Assembly: GCA_017522185.1 (NCBI GenBank)
Contig: JAFWZZ010000029.1
Location: forward strand, 62,001 to 126,000
Reading direction: 5' to 3'
DNA length: 64,000 nt
Origin: Bacillota bacterium
GTDB lineage: Bacteria; Bacillota; Clostridia; Peptostreptococcales; Anaerovoracaceae
In this document: positions 33,601-41,756 of the stretch, in pieces
How positions within the stretch are numbered: the first letter of the stretch is position 1
Layout of the letters: each line of letters opens with the position of its first letter
The notes under the pieces: model-generated
What the model was told of the DNA's origin: nothing
Database searches by the model: none
The model's input: the letters and a program-made list of their open reading frames with translations, nothing else
Program-made: the position numbers and the translations under genes

Positions 33601-35250
33601 CGCTTTACGTTAACTGCTGCAAAGGGTGGAACACCAACTGGTGCTGATGCCAGTGCAACTGCTTCTTTCTATTTACATGAATTTTATTTGGCCCAGACGT
33701 ATTCCGTAAGAGAGATCACGCCATATAATGTAAATCTAATGAATCAGGAGTATGACTTTACGAAGGCGAATAGCGCGGAGGCGAATACGAATTTCCGTAT
33801 TAAGGTTTCTGTAAAGAAGAGAGCTTCTGAAACAGCATCGACACCAATTGCATTACAGAAGAATAATGATATCATCGGGTCTTTAGCTGGGAATTCTGCA
33901 CCAGAATTTACATTTTCTATTGAAAATGCGGATGCGTTAAGTGATATTGTTACAGATCGAAAAGTTACACTTACCTTAATAGGAAGCAACGGTATTATTA
34001 TTCCGGTTGAGATTACAATCAAGAGAGAATTGGCAACTGCTGAGCCTACCAAATCAGCGATTGTACAAGGCGAAATTTACGCACCATTTGATGAAGGTAC
34101 AAATACGACAGTGAGTAGAGACTCTGCATTTACTGCCCAGTTCGTAACGGAATATATCCCAGCCAACTATAAGGATCGTATTATTCACTTTGAGAAAGCA
34201 CCAATTGCAGGAACTAAGATTACACTGGTAGACTATACAAAGCCTGCTGAATTGGGATTTTACCATTATACACTTAATGGTTCAGAGAAAGATATTGAGC
34301 TAATAAACTTTACCAAAATGGGAAGCACCCAAAAGTATAAGGACCCGTCTATAACGGACATTGTAACTGAGCGTTTGCTATTCGTTGTCGCTTACCCGAA
34401 AGAGGGTGAGTCTCTGATGAAGAATAAAATGACGTTGACCAAGGTGATCCGAACAGGAACGGACTCTTTGGAACCATCTACATTGACATTCGAAACATTA
34501 AATGAGAGAGCATTTACAATGAATGCTTCAAAAAATAATGTATTGGTTGGGAAAAGTTTTTCTGTGGATTATACTTCCCAATGTAGCGTATCTGATTCAA
34601 GATATGACGGACGGACAATGTCTTTGGTTATTAAGCCGAAGGATGGAACTAAATTCCCATCAGACGCTAAAATCATGGCTAATGGTGTTGGATACTCTTT
34701 AACTTCTCAAGGTATATTTTTGTTACCATTGCGAGCTGCGCAAATGGGTGATGGTAGTATCACATTATCCTATCAAACAAGAGCTGAGACACCGTCTGTA
34801 TTAGAAATCTCTTTATGGGCTTCAGCAACTGCTAATGGATTGAAGCCACTCATGGGAGATCAAGTTCTACAGGCAACAGAAGAAGTTCAGGTTTCTCCGT
34901 TGACAAAGCCTTCTTTCAAGGTTACAAATATCACAAAGAGGCTCTTAAAGGAAGAAGACCTACAACGTATTTTTACGGTAGAGTTTGATAAACGCCAGGC
35001 GGAAAAAGTTACCGTTGAATTGCAAGAAAAAATTTCTGCTGACTATGTAACACAAACCACAGCAATTGAAGCTGTCAATGGCAAGACAGAGGCCGATGAA
35101 GGACAGGGGGTTTTCGAAGTCACTGGAAACAAGGCGGACTTTGAACTCAATGATAGAATGCGAGAAGGTACCTATAGATTCCTGTTTAAGGTTTATAGCG
35201 AAGATACAATGAAAGAAATTCCATATAACTTCATTATCTTGAGGCAATAA
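30685..35250 (+). CDS. giant secreted protein of unknown function (1521 residues)
   Basis: The largest gene of the cluster. Residues 1-30 form an ordinary Sec signal peptide (basic start, hydrophobic core, short polar end), without the A-K-Y motif. The rest is beta-rich, with many Thr, Ser, Val, Asn and Gly, few cysteines and no membrane helix. No LPxTG, S-layer homology, choline-binding or dockerin segment is visible at the C-terminus, which ends YNFIILRQ. I see no strict tandem repeat, though strand-rich units of roughly 100-150 residues seem to follow each other. It could be a large adhesin or a fibre tip protein held by the smaller proteins; this is inference from position. AGGAGG precedes the start and a strong terminator follows. 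Base composition is more AT-rich than the flanking housekeeping genes. Confidence 0.7.
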   Translation: MEKQRYKKILALFLALSMVLSTSGIPGVYGDTSSQDPLTPRDGGVVFSAGMYTDADRTNLDTMLTKEGATLEDWVYQSSSASSEDRYLGITLAGLDMYNTQYRVVVEMDPILYVNMNSEPTLTDATVSYEKNADFTVSTTGLYPVHKYSFSNLTYLIDPGVSGLTIGLPIRFDQRLWNKQNGGLLGNGERPLLRVYLEGKQGTGEFDKVEDYDVALQNATVKGSLKFSPTFNSYVNGNQTSIMGVDDKVRGVFAQFGANNAANGHYAKDVQVKIKLPTCVINETKYDLVYEGFNFVTSNGEPAVQTTVETDSSGNVVYTFSGSEIYFTGSSMFQIYFAAPEALKNVDGTHDFKGSIAVTEDGVTVCSAMQIAIRVEVGGAPILVAGSASGLANTVDTDTVQFLGTLSMRNDSAKNDSGPLMVKLAFDTNNTNAVGISTINIMKATAVTSIKVDYTLVDENGEPAFLDEATGENKIHSVVITAARGSYRIFSRGDLPAEHQKYYFKTVSYVLDNLPANTYAYNKSAVRSPSSGGTFWGYVKTTVVPSIKPKHTIEVYRVGEESPAITGSTVTDINNGTSSSYGLTSATVSKTYVQAGDSVTIGGTIDMATYPYSSNNCLDDIRIGLILPEGVTPNAAGIKATGTGGTLAAKSVQLRSDINVGVNKNYYVIEFASDYKIGLWNEKLKPLPGGATLKVQIQLNSEKTVSSQTILLRECMFVAGYQRANAAGGSYSEYAVADIYDLNGNGKTTDKIGKFRTSVTASVTFDAVPAELAITDELINAKDESGQNMTTETFADVLDYNLRIACTEGGTASDFYYIIPIPKTTMTMETDFVQKCDVDLFLKDKPTFTTTDGTPLKLVYTTTPVKNYAEALGVTDWSETLPDGKTWDDVTLIKVVASDANTVIANGSVTNVSVPLGFSKDLELDYIHMAGYQIQWSSRGYYCYEVGHNNNSGIKSTDGVLMTLTYSAKDPIRFTLTAAKGGTPTGADASATASFYLHEFYLAQTYSVREITPYNVNLMNQEYDFTKANSAEANTNFRIKVSVKKRASETASTPIALQKNNDIIGSLAGNSAPEFTFSIENADALSDIVTDRKVTLTLIGSNGIIIPVEITIKRELATAEPTKSAIVQGEIYAPFDEGTNTTVSRDSAFTAQFVTEYIPANYKDRIIHFEKAPIAGTKITLVDYTKPAELGFYHYTLNGSEKDIELINFTKMGSTQKYKDPSITDIVTERLLFVVAYPKEGESLMKNKMTLTKVIRTGTDSLEPSTLTFETLNERAFTMNASKNNVLVGKSFSVDYTSQCSVSDSRYDGRTMSLVIKPKDGTKFPSDAKIMANGVGYSLTSQGIFLLPLRAAQMGDGSITLSYQTRAETPSVLEISLWASATANGLKPLMGDQVLQATEEVQVSPLTKPSFKVTNITKRLLKEEDLQRIFTVEFDKRQAEKVTVELQEKISADYVTQTTAIEAVNGKTEADEGQGVFEVTGNKADFELNDRMREGTYRFLFKVYSEDTMKEIPYNFIILRQ

Positions 35251-35329
35251 AAAAGGGAACTTTAACTTTTTCGGTGGTTGACTACTAAATGGTGGTTTAC
35301 CGTTAGTGGTGGTCATAGAGAAAGAGCAG

Positions 35330-35372
35330 AACAGGAATAGTAACGTTATTTTCGATACTATTCCTGTTTTTT
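35330..35372 (+). terminator. terminator of the SipW/TasA-like cluster
   Basis: AACAGGAATAGTA, a 13-base loop and TACTATTCCTGTT form a perfect 13-bp stem followed by TTTT. It ends the five-gene block 79 bases past the giant gene. Confidence 0.88.
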
Positions 35373-35373
35373 A

Positions 35374-35759
35374 ATGGGATAAAACATCAACTATGAGCGA
35401 TTAGAATTTAATGGATGAGGTGTCATTTAAGGAATACAGGATGTGTTTTTTTCTTTATCTTTTCAGCAAAAGCATTTTAGATTATGGAAGTGGCATGAAG
35501 AAATGTATGATTTAAAGTTTATTTGTTCTGTTGAGCGGGGAAAAGAATATGAAAGTAATTTTTTGTATTTTGGAGTTGCAGAGTATGTGATAAAAAATCT
35601 CGATACAGTTCTTTACATAGTTGAAAAAGATTATATGAATTCGTTCTATTCTCAAAAAAACAACAGAGTTTATTAACATGTTTTAAACTCAGGTTGGAGA
35701 CTAGTATTAAATGGTCTAATAATGATTCTATTGTAGCAAATTCTTGTTATCAGTTAAGG
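35374..35759. other. AT-rich gap without a convincing gene
   Basis: This stretch has no clear gene. A 77-codon frame at 35443-35676 (+) has no ribosome site and no recognisable content; it may be a remnant or chance. The whole segment is AT-rich and looks like debris between the cluster terminator and the repeat at 35760. Confidence 0.5.
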
Positions 35760-35823
35760 TGGAGTGCGGTGAAAAGCGAGACGCGGATTTTGGAGTGCGG
35801 CGAAAATGTGAGATACGAAAATG
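35760..35823 (+). repeat. solo copy of the IS-end repeat
   Basis: The sequence begins TGGAGTGCGGTGAAAAGCGA and continues GACGCGGATTTTGGAGTGCG, with a second unit at 35791. The left end of the IS at 24940 reads TGGAGTGCGATGAAAAAGCG and then AGACACGAATTTTGAAAAAA. The two align over about 50 bases, apart from a nine-base stretch (GAGTGCGGC) absent from the IS copy. No transposase is attached. It may be a remnant of a second element or a small repeat family that the IS uses as a target. Confidence 0.75.
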
Positions 35824-35881
35824 GAATGTTTTATAACCTCAATTCCTGACAAAAAACGTACATCTATCCAAACATGAACCA

Positions 35882-35911
35882 AGGGAGTTCCCTCACGGTG
35901 TGGAACTCCCT
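35882..35911 (-). other. hairpin downstream of the Cys-rich gene
   Basis: AGGGAGTTCC, a 10-base loop and GGAACTCCCT form a perfect 10-bp stem 18 bases past the stop of the minus-strand gene. The following minus-strand bases are not T-rich, so it may stop or protect the transcript only weakly. Confidence 0.5.
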
Positions 35912-35929
35912 ATTAAAATGGCAGAATAT

Positions 35930-36940
35930 TTATCTCTTCGGTTGTGGTCTGTGAGGCGGCTTGTGAGATGGTTCTTCACATGGCTCACAGTTGTCATCAT
36001 CGCAGTTATCATGGGGTTCGATGTGATGTGGTGTATCGCAGCTTGTTGCATCGCATCCTCCAATTCGCTGCGGGAACAGGCTAGGGAAGGTTGTGCAGAC
36101 AGCATTTCTTTGCAGGGGAGCATCTGCATAGCCTGTGGTTAAAACACAAAGCTGAACCGGTACCACGATTTTCTTCTCGCAGGTCAGGCAGATTGCCACA
36201 ATCAGGTTTCCAGAAATGATACCATTACAGTCTACGTTCAGGTCACGGCCACAGTTGTTAGTTGCCAGTCTGGCTTCGCATGCTGAATTGGAGAATTCAG
36301 TGAAGCGTGGAAGAAAGGCAGTGTCAATGGTAGATGGCATACAGATTTCAAAGAAATTGGTCAGCACCATCGGCTGATCCGGGGTTGCCAGATTCACACT
36401 GGTGCATACAGTGAATACTGTCTCATGGTTGCAGGCATCGCACACCAGTAAATCCAGTTCGATGATCACATTGCCTGAAATGGACACGTTATGTGTCCCA
36501 AAGACTGGAGTCCCTTTGCAGTTTTCGTCACAATCTGTGGTGTCAGCATACATGATTCGTTCTGAATAAGTTCCGTCTGCACCAACGACTTTTAAGTAAT
36601 GACCTTTGGCATCGGTTAAAAAAGATGCACCAGAAATGCTCGTATCGGACTTCAGTGTCAGATTGCATGGGTCGTCAATGTTGGATGGATTGAATGCTTT
36701 CTTGCATCGGATATCGATGACTCTTTTGATACGGCTGCCCTGAGGCAGGCAAGGGGAAAACGCCTGGTCGTTAAATGTTTTCATGCCCTGCAGATTGAAT
36801 TTCACGGCATCAAATACCTGCTGTACATAGATAGGTGCCGTCATGACGCAGTCCAGATTACCGTCAAAGGTGCACAGGCATGTGCCGCTGCAGCAGTTTT
36901 CATATAGGTTCGAGGCAGCGCCATTGCTAAAGCAGCTCAT
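35930..36940 (-). CDS. Cys-rich protein, possibly spore-surface associated
   Basis: A 336-residue protein with about 30 cysteines and no signal peptide or membrane helix. The N-terminus has clustered cysteines (ENCCSGTCLCTFDGNLDC), followed by APIYVQQVFDAVKFNLQGMK and SRIKRVIDIRCKKAFNPSN. The C-terminal tail is a His, Asp and Pro-rich low-complexity stretch (HIEPHDNCDDDNCEPCEEP). I recall close relatives annotated only as hypothetical proteins in spore-forming Clostridia. A role in the spore coat or exosporium fits the cysteine-rich, leaderless character, but this is not proven. An AAGGAGG site precedes the start. It is monocistronic. Confidence 0.6.
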   Translation of the reverse strand: MSCFSNGAASNLYENCCSGTCLCTFDGNLDCVMTAPIYVQQVFDAVKFNLQGMKTFNDQAFSPCLPQGSRIKRVIDIRCKKAFNPSNIDDPCNLTLKSDTSISGASFLTDAKGHYLKVVGADGTYSERIMYADTTDCDENCKGTPVFGTHNVSISGNVIIELDLLVCDACNHETVFTVCTSVNLATPDQPMVLTNFFEICMPSTIDTAFLPRFTEFSNSACEARLATNNCGRDLNVDCNGIISGNLIVAICLTCEKKIVVPVQLCVLTTGYADAPLQRNAVCTTFPSLFPQRIGGCDATSCDTPHHIEPHDNCDDDNCEPCEEPSHKPPHRPQPKR

Positions 36941-37041
36941 AAAATTACCTCCTTGTAAATTACATGTTCTTTCCTGATTAATATATGTTTTTTTGCGATT
37001 TTGTGTTACAATAGATTAGTTATCGTAGAGGAGGGTACAAT

Positions 37042-37209
37042 TTGAAAAATTATTTGATTTTATTTGCGGCGGTGATTCTGATATTCGCCGGAATCGTTTT
37101 GTTTACCGGTTTTCTGGGTAACCAATTTGGGAAGACAGTAGAACTGATTGTCCTCGGCATTGTTGCAGTCGTTCTGCTTGTATTATATATCAAGTCAAAA
37201 AGGAGTTAA
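37042..37209 (+). CDS. 55-residue two-helix membrane protein
   Basis: A short frame starting with TTG at 37042, seven bases after GAGGAGGG. It encodes a hydrophobic helix (about residues 4-22), a short polar loop GFLGNQFGKTVE, a second helix (about 30-48) and a basic tail YIKSKRS. It ends five bases before the M16 peptidase start, so the two are likely cotranscribed. The strong ribosome site, the tight spacing and the basic end make it a real gene despite its size. Function unknown. Confidence 0.65.
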   Translation: MKNYLILFAAVILIFAGIVLFTGFLGNQFGKTVELIVLGIVAVVLLVLYIKSKRS

Positions 37210-37214
37210 CATAG

Positions 37215-38465
37215 ATGGTAATTACAAGAACACTGAACTCCGGCATACGTATGGTTATGGAACAGACTTCTTACGTACAGTCTGTTGCCATCGGCATCTG
37301 GGTTAAGGCAGGTGCTGTTGATGAAAATCCGAAATATGCCGGCATTTCACATTACATAGAACACATGATGTTCAAGGGAACAGAGAACAGAACCGCACGG
37401 GAAATCGCAGCGGACATCGATCGAATCGGTGGTCAGATTAATGCATTTACGGGAAAAGAAGCCACCTGCTACTATGTGAAGGCTATTTACAGCAACTACA
37501 AACAGGCGGCCGATGTCATTTGTGACATGCTCTCCAATTCTCTCTTTGACAGAGAGGAAATGAAGAAGGAGAGACTGGTGATCTGTGAGGAAATTAAGAT
37601 GACGCAGGATGCACCGGATGAATTGTCCCACGAGACGGTGACATCACTGGTATTTAAGGGCGAAACTTTAGGAAAATCCATTATTGGTACACCGACTTCC
37701 TTAAATCGTATCAGCAGAAACGTAATGAAAGATTATGTAAACCGTGAATATACGAGAGATAATATCGTGATTTCCGTTGCAGGGAACTTTGATATGGACG
37801 AAATCTGCGCATACTTTGAAGAAAAGCTGGGAAATCTGGAGCCAACGAAGGCAGAGAAGCCACAGGAGACTGTGGTTTATACGCCTTCATACAAGACGAT
37901 CGTCAAGGATATTGAACAGAGCCATCTCTGCATGGCTGTCAAGGGTCTTTCTATCGATGATGACAGACTTTATGCTTTCGGCATCCTGAACAATGTGATG
38001 GGCGGAAGCATGAGTTCCCGTTTCTTCCAGAATATCAGGGAGCAGAAGGGACTGGCTTATTCCGTTTATTCCATGCAGGGCAATTTCAGCCGTGACGGCT
38101 ATTTCAACATCTATGCTGGTATCAGCCATGACCGCGTGAAAGATGCGGTTTTCGGCATCAAAGATGAGCTGGATACTTTGGCGAAGACAGGCATCACGTC
38201 TGAAGAACTGGAGTCTTCCAGAGAACAGCTAAAAGCTGCCTACATCTTCGGGCAGGAAAACGTTGCCGGAAGAATGTTCAAAAACGGCAAGAACGTACTG
38301 CTGACCGGTCGTGTGAAGGAAGCCGAAGCGGTTATTTCCGGATACGATGCGGTAACTATGGAAGATGTCGAGAACGTGAAATCCCTGATCTGCGACATTG
38401 AACAGTATTCTGCTGCACTGGTAACAAACCGGAAAATGGATTTGAAACGATTCATGAGAGGATAG
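37215..38465 (+). CDS. M16 family zinc metallopeptidase
   Basis: A 416-residue peptidase of the pitrilysin/processing-peptidase family. The inverted zinc motif HxxEH is seen at residues 46-50 (SHYIEHMMFKG), and the distal glutamate lies in the ERLVICEEIKM region. The C-terminal half has the substrate-groove segment GLAYSVYSMQGNF. One such copy of about 410 residues is typical of the Bacillus MlpA/YmxG type, which often lies next to dut or polynucleotide phosphorylase. No signal peptide is seen, so it is cytosolic. The 4-base gap to dut suggests one operon. Confidence 0.93.
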   Translation: MVITRTLNSGIRMVMEQTSYVQSVAIGIWVKAGAVDENPKYAGISHYIEHMMFKGTENRTAREIAADIDRIGGQINAFTGKEATCYYVKAIYSNYKQAADVICDMLSNSLFDREEMKKERLVICEEIKMTQDAPDELSHETVTSLVFKGETLGKSIIGTPTSLNRISRNVMKDYVNREYTRDNIVISVAGNFDMDEICAYFEEKLGNLEPTKAEKPQETVVYTPSYKTIVKDIEQSHLCMAVKGLSIDDDRLYAFGILNNVMGGSMSSRFFQNIREQKGLAYSVYSMQGNFSRDGYFNIYAGISHDRVKDAVFGIKDELDTLAKTGITSEELESSREQLKAAYIFGQENVAGRMFKNGKNVLLTGRVKEAEAVISGYDAVTMEDVENVKSLICDIEQYSAALVTNRKMDLKRFMRG

Positions 38466-38469
38466 AGTT

Positions 38470-38898
38470 ATGAAACTGAAAATCATCAGCAAAAGCGGCG
38501 TTGTGCCGAAATACGAAACACCGGGATCTGCAGGTTTTGATATCAGAGCGTATATAGAAGAGCCTGTCACACTGGCGCCGGGCGAAAGAAGACTGATTCC
38601 AACAGGACTGTTCTTTCAGCTGGAACCGGGTTACGAGGCCCAGGTCAGAGCCAGAAGCGGCCTGGCCATCAAGAAAGGCATCGGACTGGTTAACGGTATC
38701 GGCACCATCGATTCCGACTACCGTGGAGAAGTCTGCGTGGCCTTGATCAACTGGGGGCAGGAAGATTTTGTCATTGAAAACGGCGACCGCATCGCGCAGG
38801 TGGTCGTTGCAAAATATGAACAGGTAGACTTTGAGCTGACCGACTGTCTGGATGAAACCCAGCGCGGTGCAGGCGGTTTTGGTCATACAGGAGTATAG
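38470..38898 (+). CDS. dut: dUTP diphosphatase
   Basis: Hydrolyses dUTP to dUMP and PPi, keeping uracil out of DNA. It is a 142-residue trimeric-type dUTPase. The five family motifs are present: GSAGFDIRAY, VRARSGLAIKKGIGL, NGIGTIDSDYRGEV, RIAQVVV, and a C-terminal AGGFGHTG arm that closes the site. It follows the M16 peptidase by four bases and is followed by dgt, giving a small nucleotide-pool module. Confidence 0.97.
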   Translation: MKLKIISKSGVVPKYETPGSAGFDIRAYIEEPVTLAPGERRLIPTGLFFQLEPGYEAQVRARSGLAIKKGIGLVNGIGTIDSDYRGEVCVALINWGQEDFVIENGDRIAQVVVAKYEQVDFELTDCLDETQRGAGGFGHTGV

Positions 38899-38902
38899 AG
38901 AA

Positions 38903-39910
38903 ATGTTAAAACGCGAGGATATAGAGAGAAGAGAGGAATTGCTTGCACCGGGTGCATGCCGTTCCGTCATGAGCAAAGGCCGTGTAAACTACGAGGAGCC
39001 CTGTACTTATCGTACCGAGTTTCAACGTGACAGAGACAGAATCATACATTCCAAGGCCTTTAGACGTCTGATGCATAAGACCCAGGTTTTCCTGGCGCCG
39101 GAAGGAGACCACTACCGCACCAGACTGACGCATACGCTGGAAGTGACCCAGATTGCCAGAACCATCGCCAGAAACCTGAATCTGAATGAGGACCTGACAG
39201 AGGCCATCGCAATGGGCCATGACCTGGGGCATACGCCGTTTGGTCATAATGGGGAGAGCGTTCTGAATGATATTCATCCCGGTGGCTTCAGACACAACGT
39301 GCAGAGCCTGCGTGTAGCCGAAGTTCTGGAATCCACGCCTAACCGGAAAGGCATGAACCTGACATTTGAGGTAAAGGATGGAATCCTGAACCACAGCGGC
39401 AGCCTGCCTGCCGCAACGCTGGAAGGTCAGATTGTAAAAATCAGTGACCGCATCGCCTATATCAACCACGATATCGACGACGCCATCCGAAGCGGTGTCA
39501 TCGCATTGGAAGATCTGCCGAAGTCGGCAATTGCGCTCTTTGGGCAGGGACACAGGGAACGAATCGACTGTATGGTTGGAAACGTGGTTTCCTTCAGCGA
39601 CGGAAAAGATTTTGTTACCATGGATCCGGAGCATAAGAAAGAGCTGGATCTTCTACGCGGATATATGTTTGAAAACGTCTACCGCAGCCAGAGAGTCAAA
39701 AAAGAGGAGGATCTGGCAAAGGTGGAGGTTGTCATCAGCTCGCTGTATGCATATTTTCTGAAACATCCGGAAAAACTGCCGGCAGATATTTATGCACTTG
39801 CAGACGTTGACGGCATTCATGTGGCTGTAAAAGACTATATTGCCGGTATGACCGACAGATTTGCACTGAGCTTATATGGCGATCTGTTCGTGCCAAAGGC
39901 ATGGCGTTAA
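38903..39910 (+). CDS. dgt: dGTPase-like HD phosphohydrolase
   Basis: A 335-residue HD-domain enzyme of the deoxyguanosine triphosphate triphosphohydrolase family. The HD site is visible in RTRLTHTLEVTQIARTIA and AMGHDLGHTPFGHNGE, with a later histidine/aspartate in RIAYINHDIDDA. The N-terminal TEFQRDRDRIIHSKAFRRL is typical of the family. The ATG at 38903 has AGGAG nine bases upstream and lies four bases after dut. Position before dnaG is common in Clostridia. Confidence 0.95.
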   Translation: MLKREDIERREELLAPGACRSVMSKGRVNYEEPCTYRTEFQRDRDRIIHSKAFRRLMHKTQVFLAPEGDHYRTRLTHTLEVTQIARTIARNLNLNEDLTEAIAMGHDLGHTPFGHNGESVLNDIHPGGFRHNVQSLRVAEVLESTPNRKGMNLTFEVKDGILNHSGSLPAATLEGQIVKISDRIAYINHDIDDAIRSGVIALEDLPKSAIALFGQGHRERIDCMVGNVVSFSDGKDFVTMDPEHKKELDLLRGYMFENVYRSQRVKKEEDLAKVEVVISSLYAYFLKHPEKLPADIYALADVDGIHVAVKDYIAGMTDRFALSLYGDLFVPKAWR

Positions 39911-40002
39911 TCACAAAAAATGTGAAATTTTTTAAATTCAATAAAGGAAAAGTTGTTTTTTGTTGAATATATTATATAGAGAGTAGTATTAGGGAGACAT
40001 TG

Positions 40003-41742
40003 ATGAGCTTTTCTTTTTCAAATCACACAATTGAAAATCTAAAGAATCAAATCAATATCGTTGATGTGGTCGGCAGATGTGTTCCTTTGAAGCGTGCCGG
40101 CAGCAATTACAAAGGTGTTTGCCCATTCCATAACGAGAAAACACCTTCTTTTGTTGTTTCTGAAACGAAGCAGATTTTTACCTGTTTCGGGTGCGGTGCA
40201 ACAGGGGATGTCATCGAGTTTGTGAAACGGTTCTATAATCTCGAGTTTTCCGAGGCCGTCGAGAAACTGACTGGTGAATACGGGATTACACTGGAAAAGA
40301 AAGCGTCAAACGATAACCGTGATGTGTACTATCAGGTAAACCGCATGGCGGCCAACTTCTTTTATAAGGCTTTTACGGAAACGGCCAACAAAGGCTATCC
40401 GTACATGAAACGCCGCGGTATATCCCCGGCAATCCTGAAGAAGTTCGGTATTGGATACGCGGATGAAAAATGGGACAGCCTGTACCAATATCTTTTGTCA
40501 CAGGGTGTAGATCCGAAAATTATGCTGGAACTGGGTTTGGTTTCCGAGAGTAAGGGGAAATATTATGATAAGTTTCGAAACCGTGTCATATTCCCGATCA
40601 TCAACACCAGCGGTAAAGTCATCGGTTTTGGCGGACGAGCCATCGATCCTGATGATAACCCGAAGTATCTGAATTCGGCAGAAAGCAGAATCTTCCAGAA
40701 GAAAAATAACCTTTATGGTCTGAATATCAGCAGACAGAGCGTCGGCAAGGACGGTTACATTATCCTGGTAGAAGGATACATGGACACCATTGCCCTGTAT
40801 CAGGCAGGTGTGACCAATGTAGCCGCATCCCTGGGAACGGCTTTGACGGAAAATCAGGCCAGACTGATTAAGAGATATACGAAGAATGTAGTCCTTTCCT
40901 ATGATGCTGACGGCGCCGGACGTGCAGCCGCACTTCGTGGACTGGACATTCTGAAGGCAGAAGACTGCAAGGTCAGAGTGCTTCACGTTACAGACGGGAA
41001 GGACCCTGATGAATATATAAAAAAGAACGGTAGGGACGCCTTTTTGAAACTGATTGACGGAGCACTCCCATACGGCGACTATAAACTGGAAGCCGCCAAG
41101 ATCGGTTTTGATTTATCAAAGGATGAGGACCGCATCGACTATATCAAAGCGGCCACAGAAATTATCCGCAGTCTGAGTCCTGTGGAACAGGAAATCTATA
41201 TCGAGAAGACGGCCAAGTCTCTCAAAATTTCCGAGAGCGCTATCCGAATGGAACTGATGGGTCAGACACCGCAGGAATTACCGAAGTTCAGGCATGCGAA
41301 AGAAGAGGACGAGGACTTCAGCGTCGAAATCCAGCCGCTTGAGAAGACGCTCCTGAAAGTTCTGTTTACAAACGAATCGTTCATTCCAAAGGTTAAGTCC
41401 TGGGACAGCGTATTCCAAAGCGATTTTGCTGCAAGAATATATGAGATTCTCGAAAGAGAATATGGGGAAAACGATTCTGTCGACATAAAGAAAATCATGG
41501 ATATGCTTCCAACAGAAGGATCAAAGAAAGTTTCGGAGATTTTGGATCAGATTGTCCTTGGCGGCAATGAAGAACAGGTCTTTGAAGAGTGCAGACAGAC
41601 CTGGCAGGATCATCAGCTGGAAGAAGAAGAAAAGCGTTTAATCACACTGCTGTCCATGGCAGATGAAGAAGACAATCTGGAAAAAATCAGAGAACTAACA
41701 GATCAACTCATGAAAGTACAAAAAGATCGAAAAAATATATAG
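40003..41742 (+). CDS. dnaG: DNA primase
   Basis: Synthesises RNA primers for replication. It is 579 residues from the ATG at 40003 (AGGGAG upstream); a TTG three bases earlier is in frame. The CHC2 zinc finger is at about residues 40-66 ([11 protein letters not shown] and [11 protein letters not shown]). The TOPRIM domain has [15 protein letters not shown] and [12 protein letters not shown]. The C-terminal domain, which contacts DnaB helicase, is present and divergent. It is the first gene of the classic dnaG-rpoD operon. Confidence 0.97.
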   Translation: MSFSFSNHTIENLKNQINIVDVVGRCVPLKRAGSNYKGVCPFHNEKTPSFVVSETKQIFTCFGCGATGDVIEFVKRFYNLEFSEAVEKLTGEYGITLEKKASNDNRDVYYQVNRMAANFFYKAFTETANKGYPYMKRRGISPAILKKFGIGYADEKWDSLYQYLLSQGVDPKIMLELGLVSESKGKYYDKFRNRVIFPIINTSGKVIGFGGRAIDPDDNPKYLNSAESRIFQKKNNLYGLNISRQSVGKDGYIILVEGYMDTIALYQAGVTNVAASLGTALTENQARLIKRYTKNVVLSYDADGAGRAAALRGLDILKAEDCKVRVLHVTDGKDPDEYIKKNGRDAFLKLIDGALPYGDYKLEAAKIGFDLSKDEDRIDYIKAATEIIRSLSPVEQEIYIEKTAKSLKISESAIRMELMGQTPQELPKFRHAKEEDEDFSVEIQPLEKTLLKVLFTNESFIPKVKSWDSVFQSDFAARIYEILEREYGENDSVDIKKIMDMLPTEGSKKVSEILDQIVLGGNEEQVFEECRQTWQDHQLEEEEKRLITLLSMADEEDNLEKIRELTDQLMKVQKDRKNI

Positions 41743-41756
41743 TAGGGGGATTTAGC

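Noticed and set aside
35281-35320. GGTGGT-rich short repeats after the giant gene, considered as a CRISPR or attachment site
   Set aside because: The units are three to six bases, irregular and without spacers; they look like chance G/T-rich sequence.
35443-35676. A 77-codon + strand frame in the gap after the cluster
   Set aside because: It has no ribosome site, no recognisable motif and odd composition; it is more likely debris.
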